Source of the DNA: Desulfovibrio sp.
GTDB taxonomy: Bacteria > Desulfobacterota > Desulfovibrionia > Desulfovibrionales > Desulfovibrionaceae
DNA: 64,000 nucleotides
Reading direction: 5' to 3'
Assembly: GCF_034006445.1 (NCBI RefSeq)
Contig: NZ_JAVESS010000001.1
Location: 434,001-498,000, forward strand
Shown: one piece after another, positions 45,114 through 53,429 of the stretch
How positions within the stretch are numbered: position 1 is the first letter of the stretch
Layout: each line of letters begins with the position of its first letter
Translations under genes and position numbers: made by a program
The notes under the pieces: model-generated
What the model was told of the DNA's origin: nothing
What the model saw: only the letters and a program-made list of their open reading frames with translations
Databases searched by the model: none

Positions 45114-45238
45114 GGAAACGCGCAGTTATTCCGTTTGGCGGACTTGCTTCACTTTTTTTGAAACAGTCGAGGACGGAAGAGTCCACCCCTGCTTGAAAAA
45201 AGATCGCGCCTTGCCAAACGAAACAACTGCGTGTTTCC
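45114..45238. repeat. 125-bp inverted-repeat (MITE-like) element
   Basis: Terminal arms of 26 bases, GGAAACGCGCAGTTATTCCG... (45114-45139) and its complement ending GTGTTTCC (45213-45238), match at 23 of 26 positions. The 73-base interior has no gene and contains GGAC / GTCC and T/A-rich half-sites. It fills much of the 0.31-kb gap between the convergent nitroreductase and alkA genes. The form fits a miniature transposable element; a large bidirectional terminator is the alternative. Confidence 0.6.
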
Positions 45239-45374
45239 AAAAGGTTCTTTAATCAGTGCTTCCCTAAGAATGTATTTCTGGCCCGGCCTGCTTTCTGGTA
45301 TGGCGCATCATTACATTCGCGGCATCAAGCCTGGTTGTTCGCACTGAACGACCGGCGCAGCGTGTGACAAAGCA

Positions 45375-46043
45375 TTATTTGGATTTTAGCCCCCTGTTTT
45401 TTGCTGGCGCGCAGTCTTTCAGGCTTGCGCAGGCTCCGCCCGCAATGGCCCAAAGGTACAGGCTGGCAACAGAGGCATGGGGCGAATAGCGCTTTTTATA
45501 CTTGGCAAAAAGTTTGGGGGTAATCTTGCGATGCCTGTACAGCATGCGCAGGCCGCGCTGTATGGCCAGATCGTCCCAACTGAGGATATCCGGGCGCTGC
45601 ATTGAAAAAATCATCAGCATTTCTGCCGTCCAAAGGCCAATGCCTTTCAGTTGCACAAGGCTTGCGCTTATTTCTACATCCGTCATGGCTGGCAGAAGCG
45701 TCAGATCAAGCCCGCCGTCACTGACGGCATCGGCAATGCTCTTGATGTACAGGGCTTTGCGCATGGAAATGCCGCAGGTCTGTATATCTTCCGCGCGCAG
45801 ATTTTCAAAGTTTTCCGGGGTGATGGGGGCAAAGCGCTCCTGCATCCTGTTCCAGATGGTCACATGGGCCTTTGTGGATATCTGCTGGCCGACAATGGAG
45901 TTTATAAGCGCTTTGAATAAATCGGGCTGCACCTCGCGGTGAACATGCCCTATTTCATCCATGGCGGCAGACAGGGCAGGATCGCGCGAGCTGAGCCATT
46001 GCTTTTCTTTTTCGCCATATTCAAAATAATTTGTGTTGCTCAT
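45375..46043 (-). CDS. alkA: DNA-3-methyladenine glycosylase II, AlkA-like
   Basis: 222 residues from the ATG at 46043; longer frames start inside ogt. Helix-hairpin-helix LVQLKGIGLWTAEMLMIF (about 125-142) and catalytic Asp in ILSWDDLAIQRGLRML (about 150-165). IVGQQISTKAH is the conserved QQ motif of the glycosylase superfamily. It removes alkylated purines from DNA. The start lies inside the 3' end of ogt (23-base overlap), so the two repair enzymes are coupled. Confidence 0.9.
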   Translation of the reverse strand: MSNTNYFEYGEKEKQWLSSRDPALSAAMDEIGHVHREVQPDLFKALINSIVGQQISTKAHVTIWNRMQERFAPITPENFENLRAEDIQTCGISMRKALYIKSIADAVSDGGLDLTLLPAMTDVEISASLVQLKGIGLWTAEMLMIFSMQRPDILSWDDLAIQRGLRMLYRHRKITPKLFAKYKKRYSPHASVASLYLWAIAGGACASLKDCAPAKNRGLKSK

Positions 46044-46530
46044 GCGCTTTTTCAGTTCTGGCTGGCTGCCAGATTTTTTCATGTTCCAGCAGATACTGCT
46101 TAATGGCAAGGCCCCCCGCGTAACCCGTCAGGCTTCCGTCCTGTCCGATGACACGATGGCAGGGCACAATAATGGCAACAGGATTGCGATTGTTGGCCAT
46201 CCCCACCGCACGGCTTGCGCCTGGGTTACCCACCATTATCGCAATGTCTTTGTAGCTGCGGGTTTCACCAGCAGGAATGGTCATCAGGGCCCGCCACACG
46301 GCGGCCTGAAATTCTGTGCCGCCCAGGTGCAATGGGAGGTCGAATTCTTTGCGCTTACCTTCAAAATATTCGCCAAGCTGCCCGGCCGCCTTTTTGATCA
46401 TGGGCGTTTCTGACTGTTCAAAGCCTTCAGGTGGGGCCTCGGTGCTGAAAAACACCCCGCATATGCCCCCAGCATCGGCGGCTATGCCGATTCTACCAAT
46501 GGGGAAGGTGTAAAACGCCATGTTTTTCAT
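46021..46530 (-). CDS. ogt: Methylated-DNA-[protein]-cysteine S-methyltransferase
   Basis: 169 residues from the ATG at 46530 (GGAG upstream). The acceptor site is IIVPCHRVIGQDGSLTGYAGG, with the PCHR cysteine that takes the methyl group from O6-methylguanine in a suicide reaction. FQAAVWRALMTIPAGET and ASRAVGMANNRNP are the helix-turn-helix and arginine-finger regions. alkA overlaps the 3' end and an AdaA-like regulator lies upstream on the same strand, giving a small alkylation-response cluster. Confidence 0.95.
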   Translation of the reverse strand: MKNMAFYTFPIGRIGIAADAGGICGVFFSTEAPPEGFEQSETPMIKKAAGQLGEYFEGKRKEFDLPLHLGGTEFQAAVWRALMTIPAGETRSYKDIAIMVGNPGASRAVGMANNRNPVAIIVPCHRVIGQDGSLTGYAGGLAIKQYLLEHEKIWQPARTEKAHEQHKLF

Positions 46531-46780
46531 CAAGCATCTCCATTTCTGTGCAGAACACTATGCGCAGATCCGCGTCAAAATACGTAGCTCAATGCCTGCG
46601 TCATGCGCCTTTATGGTACAGCGCCCATCATGACTGGGTCGTTGCATCTTCGTGTGGCCGCCTTTGGCTCAGCAATCAAGACGTTTCAAGGCAAAAATGA
46701 TCGAACGGGTTTTGCCGTGCGAGCCCTCTTCACAGCAGAGTAGAACGGTGGAATCTGGCTGCCATGTCTCCATTATGGAT

Positions 46781-47347
46781 TCACGCCACCTGCGATTTTG
46801 ATTGCACGCGAAATGTATGGGGCGTCGTGCCTGCCTGTTTTTTAAAAAACGCATAAAATGCCGACAAGCTGTCAAAACCAATGGCAGCAGCAATATCAAT
46901 AATGGGCATGTCTGTTGCGGCCAGCAGGTTTTTGGCTTGCTGCTCGCGCCTGCTGCCCAGATAGCGCGTGGGGGTCATGCCATACTGTTGCCTGAACACG
47001 GCAGCCAGGTGGCTTTGCGTAACGCCCAGTTTTTTCAGTTCAGCCAACAGCAGTGCGCGTTTGTCGTAGTGATCGTCCATATGCTTTTTGGCCTGCGCGG
47101 CAAGGCCAGCAACAGGCGCTTGCCCGCAAAGTTCTGGCCGGCATCGCTTGCAGGGGCGAAATCCTGTGCGTTTGGCCTCTTCTTCTGTCATGAAATACAC
47201 AACATTTTTTCGCAGAGGAGTTTTTGACCTGCACGAGGGGCGGCAGTATACGCCCACAGTTTTTACGCCATAGAAGAATTTTCCGTCATATGCGGAATCA
47301 CAGTCAACCACTGCCTGCCACATGGTGTCGTCCGAAAACTCGGTCAT
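46781..47347 (-). CDS. adaA: AdaA-like methylation-sensing AraC regulator
   Basis: 188 residues. The Ada zinc domain (about 1-75) has the four cysteines Cys35, Cys39, Cys66 and Cys69 (VYCRPSCRS and PCKRCRPE); in Ada the first takes methyl groups from DNA phosphotriesters, which activates the protein. The C-terminal AraC helix-turn-helix (about 85-182) follows with GVTQSHLAAVFRQQYGMTPTRYL and IDIAAAIGFDSLSAFYAFFKK. The O6-methylguanine transferase part of Ada is absent and is supplied by ogt nearby, the split arrangement known from Bacillus. Confidence 0.93.
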   Translation of the reverse strand: MTEFSDDTMWQAVVDCDSAYDGKFFYGVKTVGVYCRPSCRSKTPLRKNVVYFMTEEEAKRTGFRPCKRCRPELCGQAPVAGLAAQAKKHMDDHYDKRALLLAELKKLGVTQSHLAAVFRQQYGMTPTRYLGSRREQQAKNLLAATDMPIIDIAAAIGFDSLSAFYAFFKKQAGTTPHTFRVQSKSQVA

Positions 47348-47627
47348 GGGGAGCCTCGTTCCGTTTTGCTGTCTGCTATAGCACAGTGGAGGTTCAGGGT
47401 CTTACTCATTTTCAAGATGCAATTCATACTGACCATGCCAGGTGCAGGCCCATGCGGTTTTAAGCGCACCCAGAGCGGAGGAATGTCGCGGATCACGGGC
47501 AGGGACTGCGCGCCAGCACGCCAGCGCAGCACAAAAGCGTTAGGCGGAAAAACCTGAAAATGTCACTATTCATTATACATAAAAGAATGTTATTGCTAGG
47601 TTCACATCAACATATACGAGGTGCATC

Positions 47628-48101
47628 ATGCAGGCAAGAATGAAAAAATATCCTTTGTCAGAGGAAAAAATACACGCGTTGCTTACCGCCGAACCGGTGG
47701 CCAGATTGGCCAGCACTGGATCGGACGGCTTTCCCTATATTACGCCGGTTCATTTTGTGTATATGGACGAAAAGATATTTATCCACGGTTTGGCTGCGGG
47801 CGAAAAACTAGCCAACATCAAAAGAGACTCGCGCGTGGGCTTTGAGGTGGAGCGAATGATCGGGCTTGTTCACCATGCGCAAGAAGCGTGTGACACAAAT
47901 ACCGCCTATGAAAGCGTCATTATCAGGGGGCACGCGGCCATGATTGCAGATGCTGCCGCAAAGCGCGCCGTATTGGACGCTTTTGTGCGTAAATACACAC
48001 CGCAGCATACTGGCGGTTCCTACCCTGATGCTATGGTAAAAATGACTGGCATCATTGAACTTTCAATCCAATCCTGTACTGGAAAATATTATCCTGTGTA
48101 A
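47628..48101 (+). CDS. Pyridoxamine 5'-phosphate oxidase-related FMN-binding protein
   Basis: 157 residues with the split-barrel FMN fold. RLASTGSDGFPYITPVHFVYMD and IFIHGLAAGEKLANIKRD (read in parts, about 26-66) are typical of the NimA/PNPOx-like group, some of which reduce nitroimidazoles. GAGG lies 6 bases before the ATG. Substrate unknown. It is one of two flavin-binding reductase-like genes near the alkylation-repair cluster. Confidence 0.85.
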   Translation: MQARMKKYPLSEEKIHALLTAEPVARLASTGSDGFPYITPVHFVYMDEKIFIHGLAAGEKLANIKRDSRVGFEVERMIGLVHHAQEACDTNTAYESVIIRGHAAMIADAAAKRAVLDAFVRKYTPQHTGGSYPDAMVKMTGIIELSIQSCTGKYYPV

Positions 48102-48269
48102 GCGCGTGAAACTTCTGTCCGACAAATATTACTAAAATAGTGGGTAACTGGCTGTATTTCATGAACTGGCTTCAGTTTTGTCATAACATGGCCATGACTT
48201 ATGGTAATTTGACAAGACGGCTTTGCGGTTTATCGTATGAATAGGGGAAAGGCAAAATTAATGGTTTAT

Positions 48270-48285
48270 TGTGAGCATGCTCACA
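48270..48285. promoter_or_regulatory. CRP/FNR-superfamily type palindrome
   Basis: TGTGAGCATGCTCACA is a perfect 16-base palindrome within TTGTGA-N6-TCACAG. It equals the TGTGA-N6-TCACA core used by CRP and resembles the TTGTGA-N6-TCACAA site of HcpR of sulfate reducers. It lies in the 0.41-kb gap before the cupin gene, about 230 bases upstream of its ATG. Confidence 0.6.
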
Positions 48286-48512
48286 GAAAACCTGGCGGGC
48301 CACCTCTACGATAGACTCACTGGTGTTGCATACCGTTGGGAATGCTTATTCCAAACGCTCACAGCATTCTCTTTACAGCGCCCAATGGCGCAGGCACGTG
48401 GCGTATACGCCTTCACGACGAGCGCCAGCGTATGCAGCCGCCAGTGCTGTTTCATAGTGAACCAGCACACTGCAAATCCGCTAAAGCAGCCATGACCGGC
48501 AAAGGAATTGTC

Positions 48513-48833
48513 ATGAAAATACTGCAGCTTGATTCCACCAGAGAATTTTCGCCCAATGTCATGAAGCGTTTCTTTCTTGTGGAGGATTCTCCCAATTTCA
48601 AGATTATCAACTTCAACCTTGATGCTGGCGTCATTTTTCCCGTGCATTCGCACGATCTGGACGGTGAGCTGTCCATACAGATTCTTGAAGGCGAGGGCTT
48701 TTTTCTGGGAGCCGACGGCGTGAAGCTGCCCGCAAAAACCGGAGACATTCTCGTTTCTGAAATTCGTGAACCGCACGGGGTTGAGGCCACAACACGCATG
48801 CGCTTGCTTGTGACCATTACTCCGCCCATCTAG
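48513..48833 (+). CDS. Small cupin-domain protein
   Basis: 106 residues from the ATG at 48513 (AAAGGA upstream); a longer frame exists but has no ribosome site. A single conserved beta-barrel: FPVHSHDLDGELSIQILEGEGFFLG (about 44-68, in parts) holds the His-x-His...Glu metal-binding motif and DILVSEIREPHGVEA the last His. Such small cupins often act as sensors or isomerases. Function unknown; it is possibly under the CRP/FNR-type site upstream. Confidence 0.82.
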   Translation: MKILQLDSTREFSPNVMKRFFLVEDSPNFKIINFNLDAGVIFPVHSHDLDGELSIQILEGEGFFLGADGVKLPAKTGDILVSEIREPHGVEATTRMRLLVTITPPI

Positions 48834-49051
48834 GGCGATTTAAAGTCAATGGCCTTTGAAGCGACACAAAGCCAAAGGTTACAACACGCCTCTTACGGCG
48901 GGCATCAGTGCGGTTAAACTGCGCTTACGCCTCCATGGCGTGGCCTGTACATAGTGCAGCGGCCAGGGCAGCTACAGTACAAGTGCTCTGGCACGCTGCC
49001 GCTTCAAACGCTAATACTTTTAAAATGCTACATAAATAAGTCGAGGTAGCC

Positions 49052-50524
49052 ATGTTGCTGACCAAGGATGCGAGTATCTATACCCTCACCAAGGAATATC
49101 CTTTTCTCATAGACGCTCTGGCAAACCACAACAAGAGCTTTGAAAAACTCAAAAATCCTCTTTTGCGGCAGACAGTGGGCAGGGTTGCCTCTGTAGAAAA
49201 AGCGGCTGGCATGGGTGATGAGAGTGTTCTTTCGCTGCTGTTGTTCATCGCTGGCGAAATCATGACCACTACCGGCGAATCCGTTGAAATCGCTCCTCCC
49301 GACGCCAGGGGCGTGCAGGGGGCCGATACGAAGGCTTCGCAGGAGCAACGCCTCGCCGCGCTCAAGGAAATAATCAAGGATCTTCATGACGGCGTGGAAT
49401 TCAGCCAGTTACAGGATAAATTCAATAAAACTGTGGGGGATATCACACCGCAGGAAATTGCCGCCCTGGAGCAGACCCTTGTGAACGAGGGCTTGCCCGA
49501 GACGGAAATAAAAAGGATGTGTCATCTGCATGCGGCCCTGTTCCAGAACGCGCTGGAAGGGCAGCAGATGCCGCAGGTTCCGCCGGGGCACCCTGTGCAC
49601 ACCTATTTGAAGGAAAATGCTCAGGCAAAAAAACTTATTGCCGAAATCCGGGAAGCCCTGGGCCCATCCAATACGCCAACCGACGCCCAATGGCCTTTTG
49701 TGCTTAAGCGCCTCAGTTCTCTTGTACAGGAACTTGCCGGCATCCAGACCCACTACGTTCGCAAGGAAAATCAGCTCTTCCCCCTGCTCGAAAAGCATGA
49801 CCTGAGCGCTCCTGGCAAGGTCATGTGGGAAGTGCACGATGACATCCGCGGCAAGTTCCGTCGGGCGCAGGAACTTCTGGCTGACGACAACAGGGTGGAA
49901 GGATCTGCGGCTGTGCAGGACCTCATTGATGAAGTTGCAGAAATGATTCGCAAAGAAGAAAATATTCTCTTTCCCATGTGCCTTCAGTTGCTTACCGAGG
50001 AAGACTGGAACCGCTGCCGCCTGGGTGACGATGAAATCGGCTACTCTTTCGGCGTAACGCCCGAAGGGGAATGGAGCGCGTCTGCTGTCAGTCTTGCCGG
50101 AGGCGCGAGCCAGTCAGGACTTGTCGATCTTTCGACAGGGCAGCTGCCGCGAGAGGTTGTGGACGCCATTCTTTGCAATTTGCCCGTGGATGTGAGCTTT
50201 GTGGACCCGGATGACAGGGTGGCCTACTATTCTGACAGCGCGCACCGTATTTTCCCCAGAAGCGCCGCTGTTATCGGCCGCGAGGTGAAAAACTGCCACC
50301 CCCCAAAATCAGTGCACATGGTCACTGAAATTCTCGAAGCCTTTAAGAGGGGAGAGCGTGACAAGGCAGAGTTCTGGCTGGAACTTGGCGGCAAGTTCAT
50401 CCATATTGAGTATCTTGCGCTCAGAAACAAGCAGGGAGCCTATCTGGGCTGCCTTGAAGTGGGGCAAGACGCCACGCACCTGCGCTCCCTGACTGGTCAG
50501 AGGCGACTGCTTGAATGGGAATGA
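49052..50524 (+). CDS. DUF1858-DUF438-hemerythrin-PAS protein
   Basis: 490 residues with four parts: DUF1858-like N-terminus (about 1-75; ASIYTLTKEYPFLIDALA), DUF438 (about 95-165), hemerythrin HHE domain (about 175-320; HPVHTYLKENAQ, HYVRKENQLFPLLEKHD and RKEENILFPMCLQLL carry the iron-binding His/Glu), and a PAS domain (about 370-485). Such proteins bind a di-iron site and are linked to oxygen or nitric oxide sensing in anaerobes. No output domain is attached, so a partner is likely. Confidence 0.88.
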   Translation: MLLTKDASIYTLTKEYPFLIDALANHNKSFEKLKNPLLRQTVGRVASVEKAAGMGDESVLSLLLFIAGEIMTTTGESVEIAPPDARGVQGADTKASQEQRLAALKEIIKDLHDGVEFSQLQDKFNKTVGDITPQEIAALEQTLVNEGLPETEIKRMCHLHAALFQNALEGQQMPQVPPGHPVHTYLKENAQAKKLIAEIREALGPSNTPTDAQWPFVLKRLSSLVQELAGIQTHYVRKENQLFPLLEKHDLSAPGKVMWEVHDDIRGKFRRAQELLADDNRVEGSAAVQDLIDEVAEMIRKEENILFPMCLQLLTEEDWNRCRLGDDEIGYSFGVTPEGEWSASAVSLAGGASQSGLVDLSTGQLPREVVDAILCNLPVDVSFVDPDDRVAYYSDSAHRIFPRSAAVIGREVKNCHPPKSVHMVTEILEAFKRGERDKAEFWLELGGKFIHIEYLALRNKQGAYLGCLEVGQDATHLRSLTGQRRLLEWE

Positions 50525-50635
50525 CGCCAGGCCGTGACATGTATCGTCTGTATGGGCAGGAGGGCAACTTCCTGCCTTTTTAATGCATTTATCGCCATGA
50601 AGCTCTCTGCATGTCAGGACGTGAATGACCGCTTC

Positions 50636-50699
50636 CCCAAAACATGCTCCGCCCAAAACAAGCTCCGCCCAAAACAAGCTCTGCCCAAAACAAGCTCCG
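50636..50699. repeat. Four tandem 16-bp repeats
   Basis: Units CCCAAAACAWGCTCYG at 50636, 50652, 50668 and 50684, four copies with one or two changes. A unit length not divisible by three and position between genes suggest a non-coding variable-number repeat. Confidence 0.9.
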
Positions 50700-50811
50700 C
50701 TCCCAGGGGTGAAAAGACTAGCGTAAACCCACGTTCTGTGCCATATTCTGGCCGGTTTGAAAAACAGGAACATGATGTGTAAAACGTCCGTTTGCTTGCG
50801 GAAGGGAATAT

Positions 50812-51093
50812 ATGGAAAAACAGCTGCGAAAGGTCAAAGACAGGTGTTTCCTGTGCGCCTTGGTCGTTTTTTTTCTGGAGTGTTGGATTATTATAAAACT
50901 GCATGGCTATCTGAGCGGCCTTGGCTTTGAAAACCGCTCTACACAGATGCTGCTTATAGATTCCATGCTGTATTTTCTCCTCTTTTTTGCAGTGGTAAGC
51001 GTGAAACCCGTTTCCGGCTACTTTTTCTCACGGTATTCAAAAAAGCTGCAAAAAAAGACGGAAGCAACAGAATCTGCCGCTCACAGCGGCTAG
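50812..51093 (+). CDS. Small two-helix membrane protein
   Basis: 93 residues. Two hydrophobic helices (about 13-30 and 47-66) with charged ends; a Lys-rich tail follows (RYSKKLQKKTEATE). GGAAGG lies 5 bases before the ATG. No family is recognised. It stands alone after the tandem repeats and before a terminator for the opposite strand. Confidence 0.6.
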   Translation: MEKQLRKVKDRCFLCALVVFFLECWIIIKLHGYLSGLGFENRSTQMLLIDSMLYFLLFFAVVSVKPVSGYFFSRYSKKLQKKTEATESAAHSG

Positions 51094-51261
51094 CGCCTCC
51101 CAGGCAAAAATGGCTCAAGCTGCTCGCCTGCAAAGCCACGCCTGAAGAGTGAACCCTGCTCATCGGCGCTGCAGCGTGGAGGCAGGCAACCACAGCCATG
51201 CTGCACGACGCGCAAAAACACCGTGCCCAGGAATTGTGGTCTGAAAATTTGATTGTTCGCT

Positions 51262-51305
51262 AAAAGAACGGCCCCGCAGGAACTTTTTCCAGCGGGGCCG
51301 TTTTA
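51262..51305. terminator. Terminator of the plsC operon
   Basis: AACGGCCCCGC (51267-51277) pairs perfectly with GCGGGGCCGTT (51292-51302) around a 14-base loop, with A and T runs outside. It ends the minus-strand operon and may also stop the small membrane protein gene. Confidence 0.93.
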
Positions 51306-51347
51306 TTTGGTCGGTGCATGGGGCGGGGATGCTACGCCTGCAAAGGT

Positions 51348-52202
51348 TCAGGCCTGTACCGCACGTTGTGGCGGCTGGGAATCATTGGCTCCGTCCTTTT
51401 GTATCCATTCCTCAAGGTGGCTGGCAATGTGCTGGCAAACGGCCGCGTGTTCTTCCTTGCCCTGCCCCTGCACATGCATCGGTTTCGCGAAGCAATACCG
51501 CACGGGCATGCCAGGGCGTATTGGGCCCAGTTCCTTGATTTTGCGCCCCTGCCCCCAGGCGTCCGTCTTCAGCGCGAGGGGAACCACGGGCACCCCCGCC
51601 TTACGCGCCAGCTTGACGCCAATGGAATTGAAGTGGCTCTGATCAAAATTCAGCGACCGCGTACTCTGCGGAAAAACAATAATGGATATTCCTTTTTTCA
51701 GGCGCTCAAGACCGCCTTCAAGCACTGCCGTCAAATCTTCGCGCGGATTGGTGCGCCCGACAACAATGGGGTCACGTGAACACATGACAGGGCCAAAGAA
51801 GGGCATGGTCGTCAAACTTTTTTTGACCACAAAGGTCACGGGACGCCTTGGGCGTATCATGCCGGGCAGCATGAAGGTTTCAAGCGTGCTCATGTGGTTG
51901 GCCACAAAAAGGCAGGGCCCGTCCACTTCATTGATGGCGTCCATGCCCTGCACTTCAATGGGGCAGCCAATGTTTTCCATCAGGTCGGCGACCCATACAC
52001 TGGCATGCACCCAGGCGCTGTCGTCGCACTGTCCCTTGGCGGCCTTGGAGCACAGCCAGCGCACCGGGCCGCCAAAAAGGCGACTGTAAAAGCTGAGTGA
52101 TGGAAAAAGCCGCGAAAAAAAGCCCGCGTGCGCTGGCTGGCTTGCATAGTCATTGCCAGTAAGAAATTTTTGCGCAAAAACGCCTTCAACAAAAGGATGC
52201 AT
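51348..52202 (-). CDS. PlsC-family acyltransferase with variant motifs
   Basis: 284 residues of the 1-acylglycerol-3-phosphate acyltransferase fold. The catalytic box is NHMSTLE (His103, Glu108), that is HX4E instead of HX4D. The usual FPEGTRS is FPQSTRS (177-183). Downstream VPVVPLALKTDAW is normal for PlsC. It is therefore clearly in the LPLAT superfamily, but may not be the housekeeping PlsC. It is the last gene of an operon, 3 bases after rarA. Confidence 0.85.
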   Translation of the reverse strand: MHPFVEGVFAQKFLTGNDYASQPAHAGFFSRLFPSLSFYSRLFGGPVRWLCSKAAKGQCDDSAWVHASVWVADLMENIGCPIEVQGMDAINEVDGPCLFVANHMSTLETFMLPGMIRPRRPVTFVVKKSLTTMPFFGPVMCSRDPIVVGRTNPREDLTAVLEGGLERLKKGISIIVFPQSTRSLNFDQSHFNSIGVKLARKAGVPVVPLALKTDAWGQGRKIKELGPIRPGMPVRYCFAKPMHVQGQGKEEHAAVCQHIASHLEEWIQKDGANDSQPPQRAVQA

Positions 52203-52205
52203 ACC

Positions 52206-53429
52206 TTAGTCTTCCGTTTTTTTGATTTTGTGAATCTTGCGCCACCACTGTGAGAGCCGAGGTTCTTCACCATTATCGCGGGGCTGATAGAAACGGCGTC
52301 CTTCAAGGCCCTGAGGCAGGTAGGACTGTTCGACCCAGGAATCCGGGTAGTTGTGGGGATACTTGTATTCCTTGCCGTAGCCCCATTCCTTTTGCAGTTG
52401 GGTAGAGGGATTGCGCAGGTGGAGCGGCACCGGGCGCGGGCCATTGAGCTTGATTTCACGCTGGGCATTGAGGTAGGCCGCGTATGAGGCATTGCTCTTG
52501 CGGGCCATGGCCAGGTACGTCACGGTTTCGGCCAGGGGAATAAATCCCTCGGGCATGCCCACAAATTCCACAGCCTGCTGGCACGAAACCGCCAGCGACA
52601 GGGCAGTGGGATCAGCCAAGCCCACATCCTCCGAAGCCGACAAGATAAGCCGACGGCAGATAAAACGCGGGTCTTCGCCGCCCTCAAGCAGACAGGCCAG
52701 ATAATACAGGGCCGCATCAACATCGCTGCCCCGAATGGATTTGATAAGCGCCGAGGCAAGCTCGTAGTGGTTGTCGCCGTCCTTGTCATGCCGCACGAGC
52801 ACTTCGGGCAGCGCGGACTTAATATGCTCAAGTTCTTGCAGATCAGCGGGCAGGGCGGCCACATACTCCACAAGGTTCAGCAAGGTGCGGGCATCACCGT
52901 GCGACGCGCCAGACAGCAAATCCGCCAGTTCTTCAGACATGTCCATCTGAAGGTCGGCAGCGCCGCGCTTGGCCAGTTCCATAAGTTCAGGGCGGCCCAG
53001 GGGCCGCAACCGCAGCACATGAAGCCGTGAAAGCAACTGGCGCGTGACGCTGAAAGAGGGATTTTCGGTAGTCGTGGCCAGCAGGGTAAGCTCGCCCGAT
53101 TCTACCAGAGGCAAAAAAAAGTCCTGTTGTGCCTTGGAAAAACGGTGCAACTCGTCAAGAACAAGAATGTCCACGCCAGAAAGCGAACGGCGCAGATGCT
53201 GCAAACCGGCCTCCGGCGCGCTGAGACGCAAAAATTTTTTGCCTGTGGATTTTGCCAGCAGCAGGGCCAACGTGGATTTCCCACAGCCTGGAGGGCCAAA
53301 AAAAAGCAGGCTTGGCAGGCGCGGAGCCTGCATGAGAGAACGCAGGCGTCCGCCAAGATGCGTCTGGCCCAGAAAGAGCGCCAGATCATCCGGGCGCATG
53401 CGCTCCGGCAGGGGTTTGTTGACGGTCAT
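52206..53429 (-). CDS. rarA: Replication-associated recombination protein A
   Basis: 407 residues from the ATG at 53429, which overlaps the rsmE stop (ATGA); upstream frames extend inside rsmE. AAA+ ATPase with Walker A FFGPPGCGKSTLALLL, Walker B ILVLDELHRFSKAQQDFFLP, sensor LLATTTENPSF, and the C-terminal RarA tetramer domain ending in KEYKYPHNYPDSW. RarA acts at stalled forks. Overlap implies coupling with the rRNA methyltransferase. Confidence 0.94.
   Translation of the reverse strand: MTVNKPLPERMRPDDLALFLGQTHLGGRLRSLMQAPRLPSLLFFGPPGCGKSTLALLLAKSTGKKFLRLSAPEAGLQHLRRSLSGVDILVLDELHRFSKAQQDFFLPLVESGELTLLATTTENPSFSVTRQLLSRLHVLRLRPLGRPELMELAKRGAADLQMDMSEELADLLSGASHGDARTLLNLVEYVAALPADLQELEHIKSALPEVLVRHDKDGDNHYELASALIKSIRGSDVDAALYYLACLLEGGEDPRFICRRLILSASEDVGLADPTALSLAVSCQQAVEFVGMPEGFIPLAETVTYLAMARKSNASYAAYLNAQREIKLNGPRPVPLHLRNPSTQLQKEWGYGKEYKYPHNYPDSWVEQSYLPQGLEGRRFYQPRDNGEEPRLSQWWRKIHKIKKTED

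Noticed and set aside
46669-46773. 34-codon minus-strand frame between adaA and ogt
   Set aside because: No clear ribosome site and no similarity; may only be leader of ogt.
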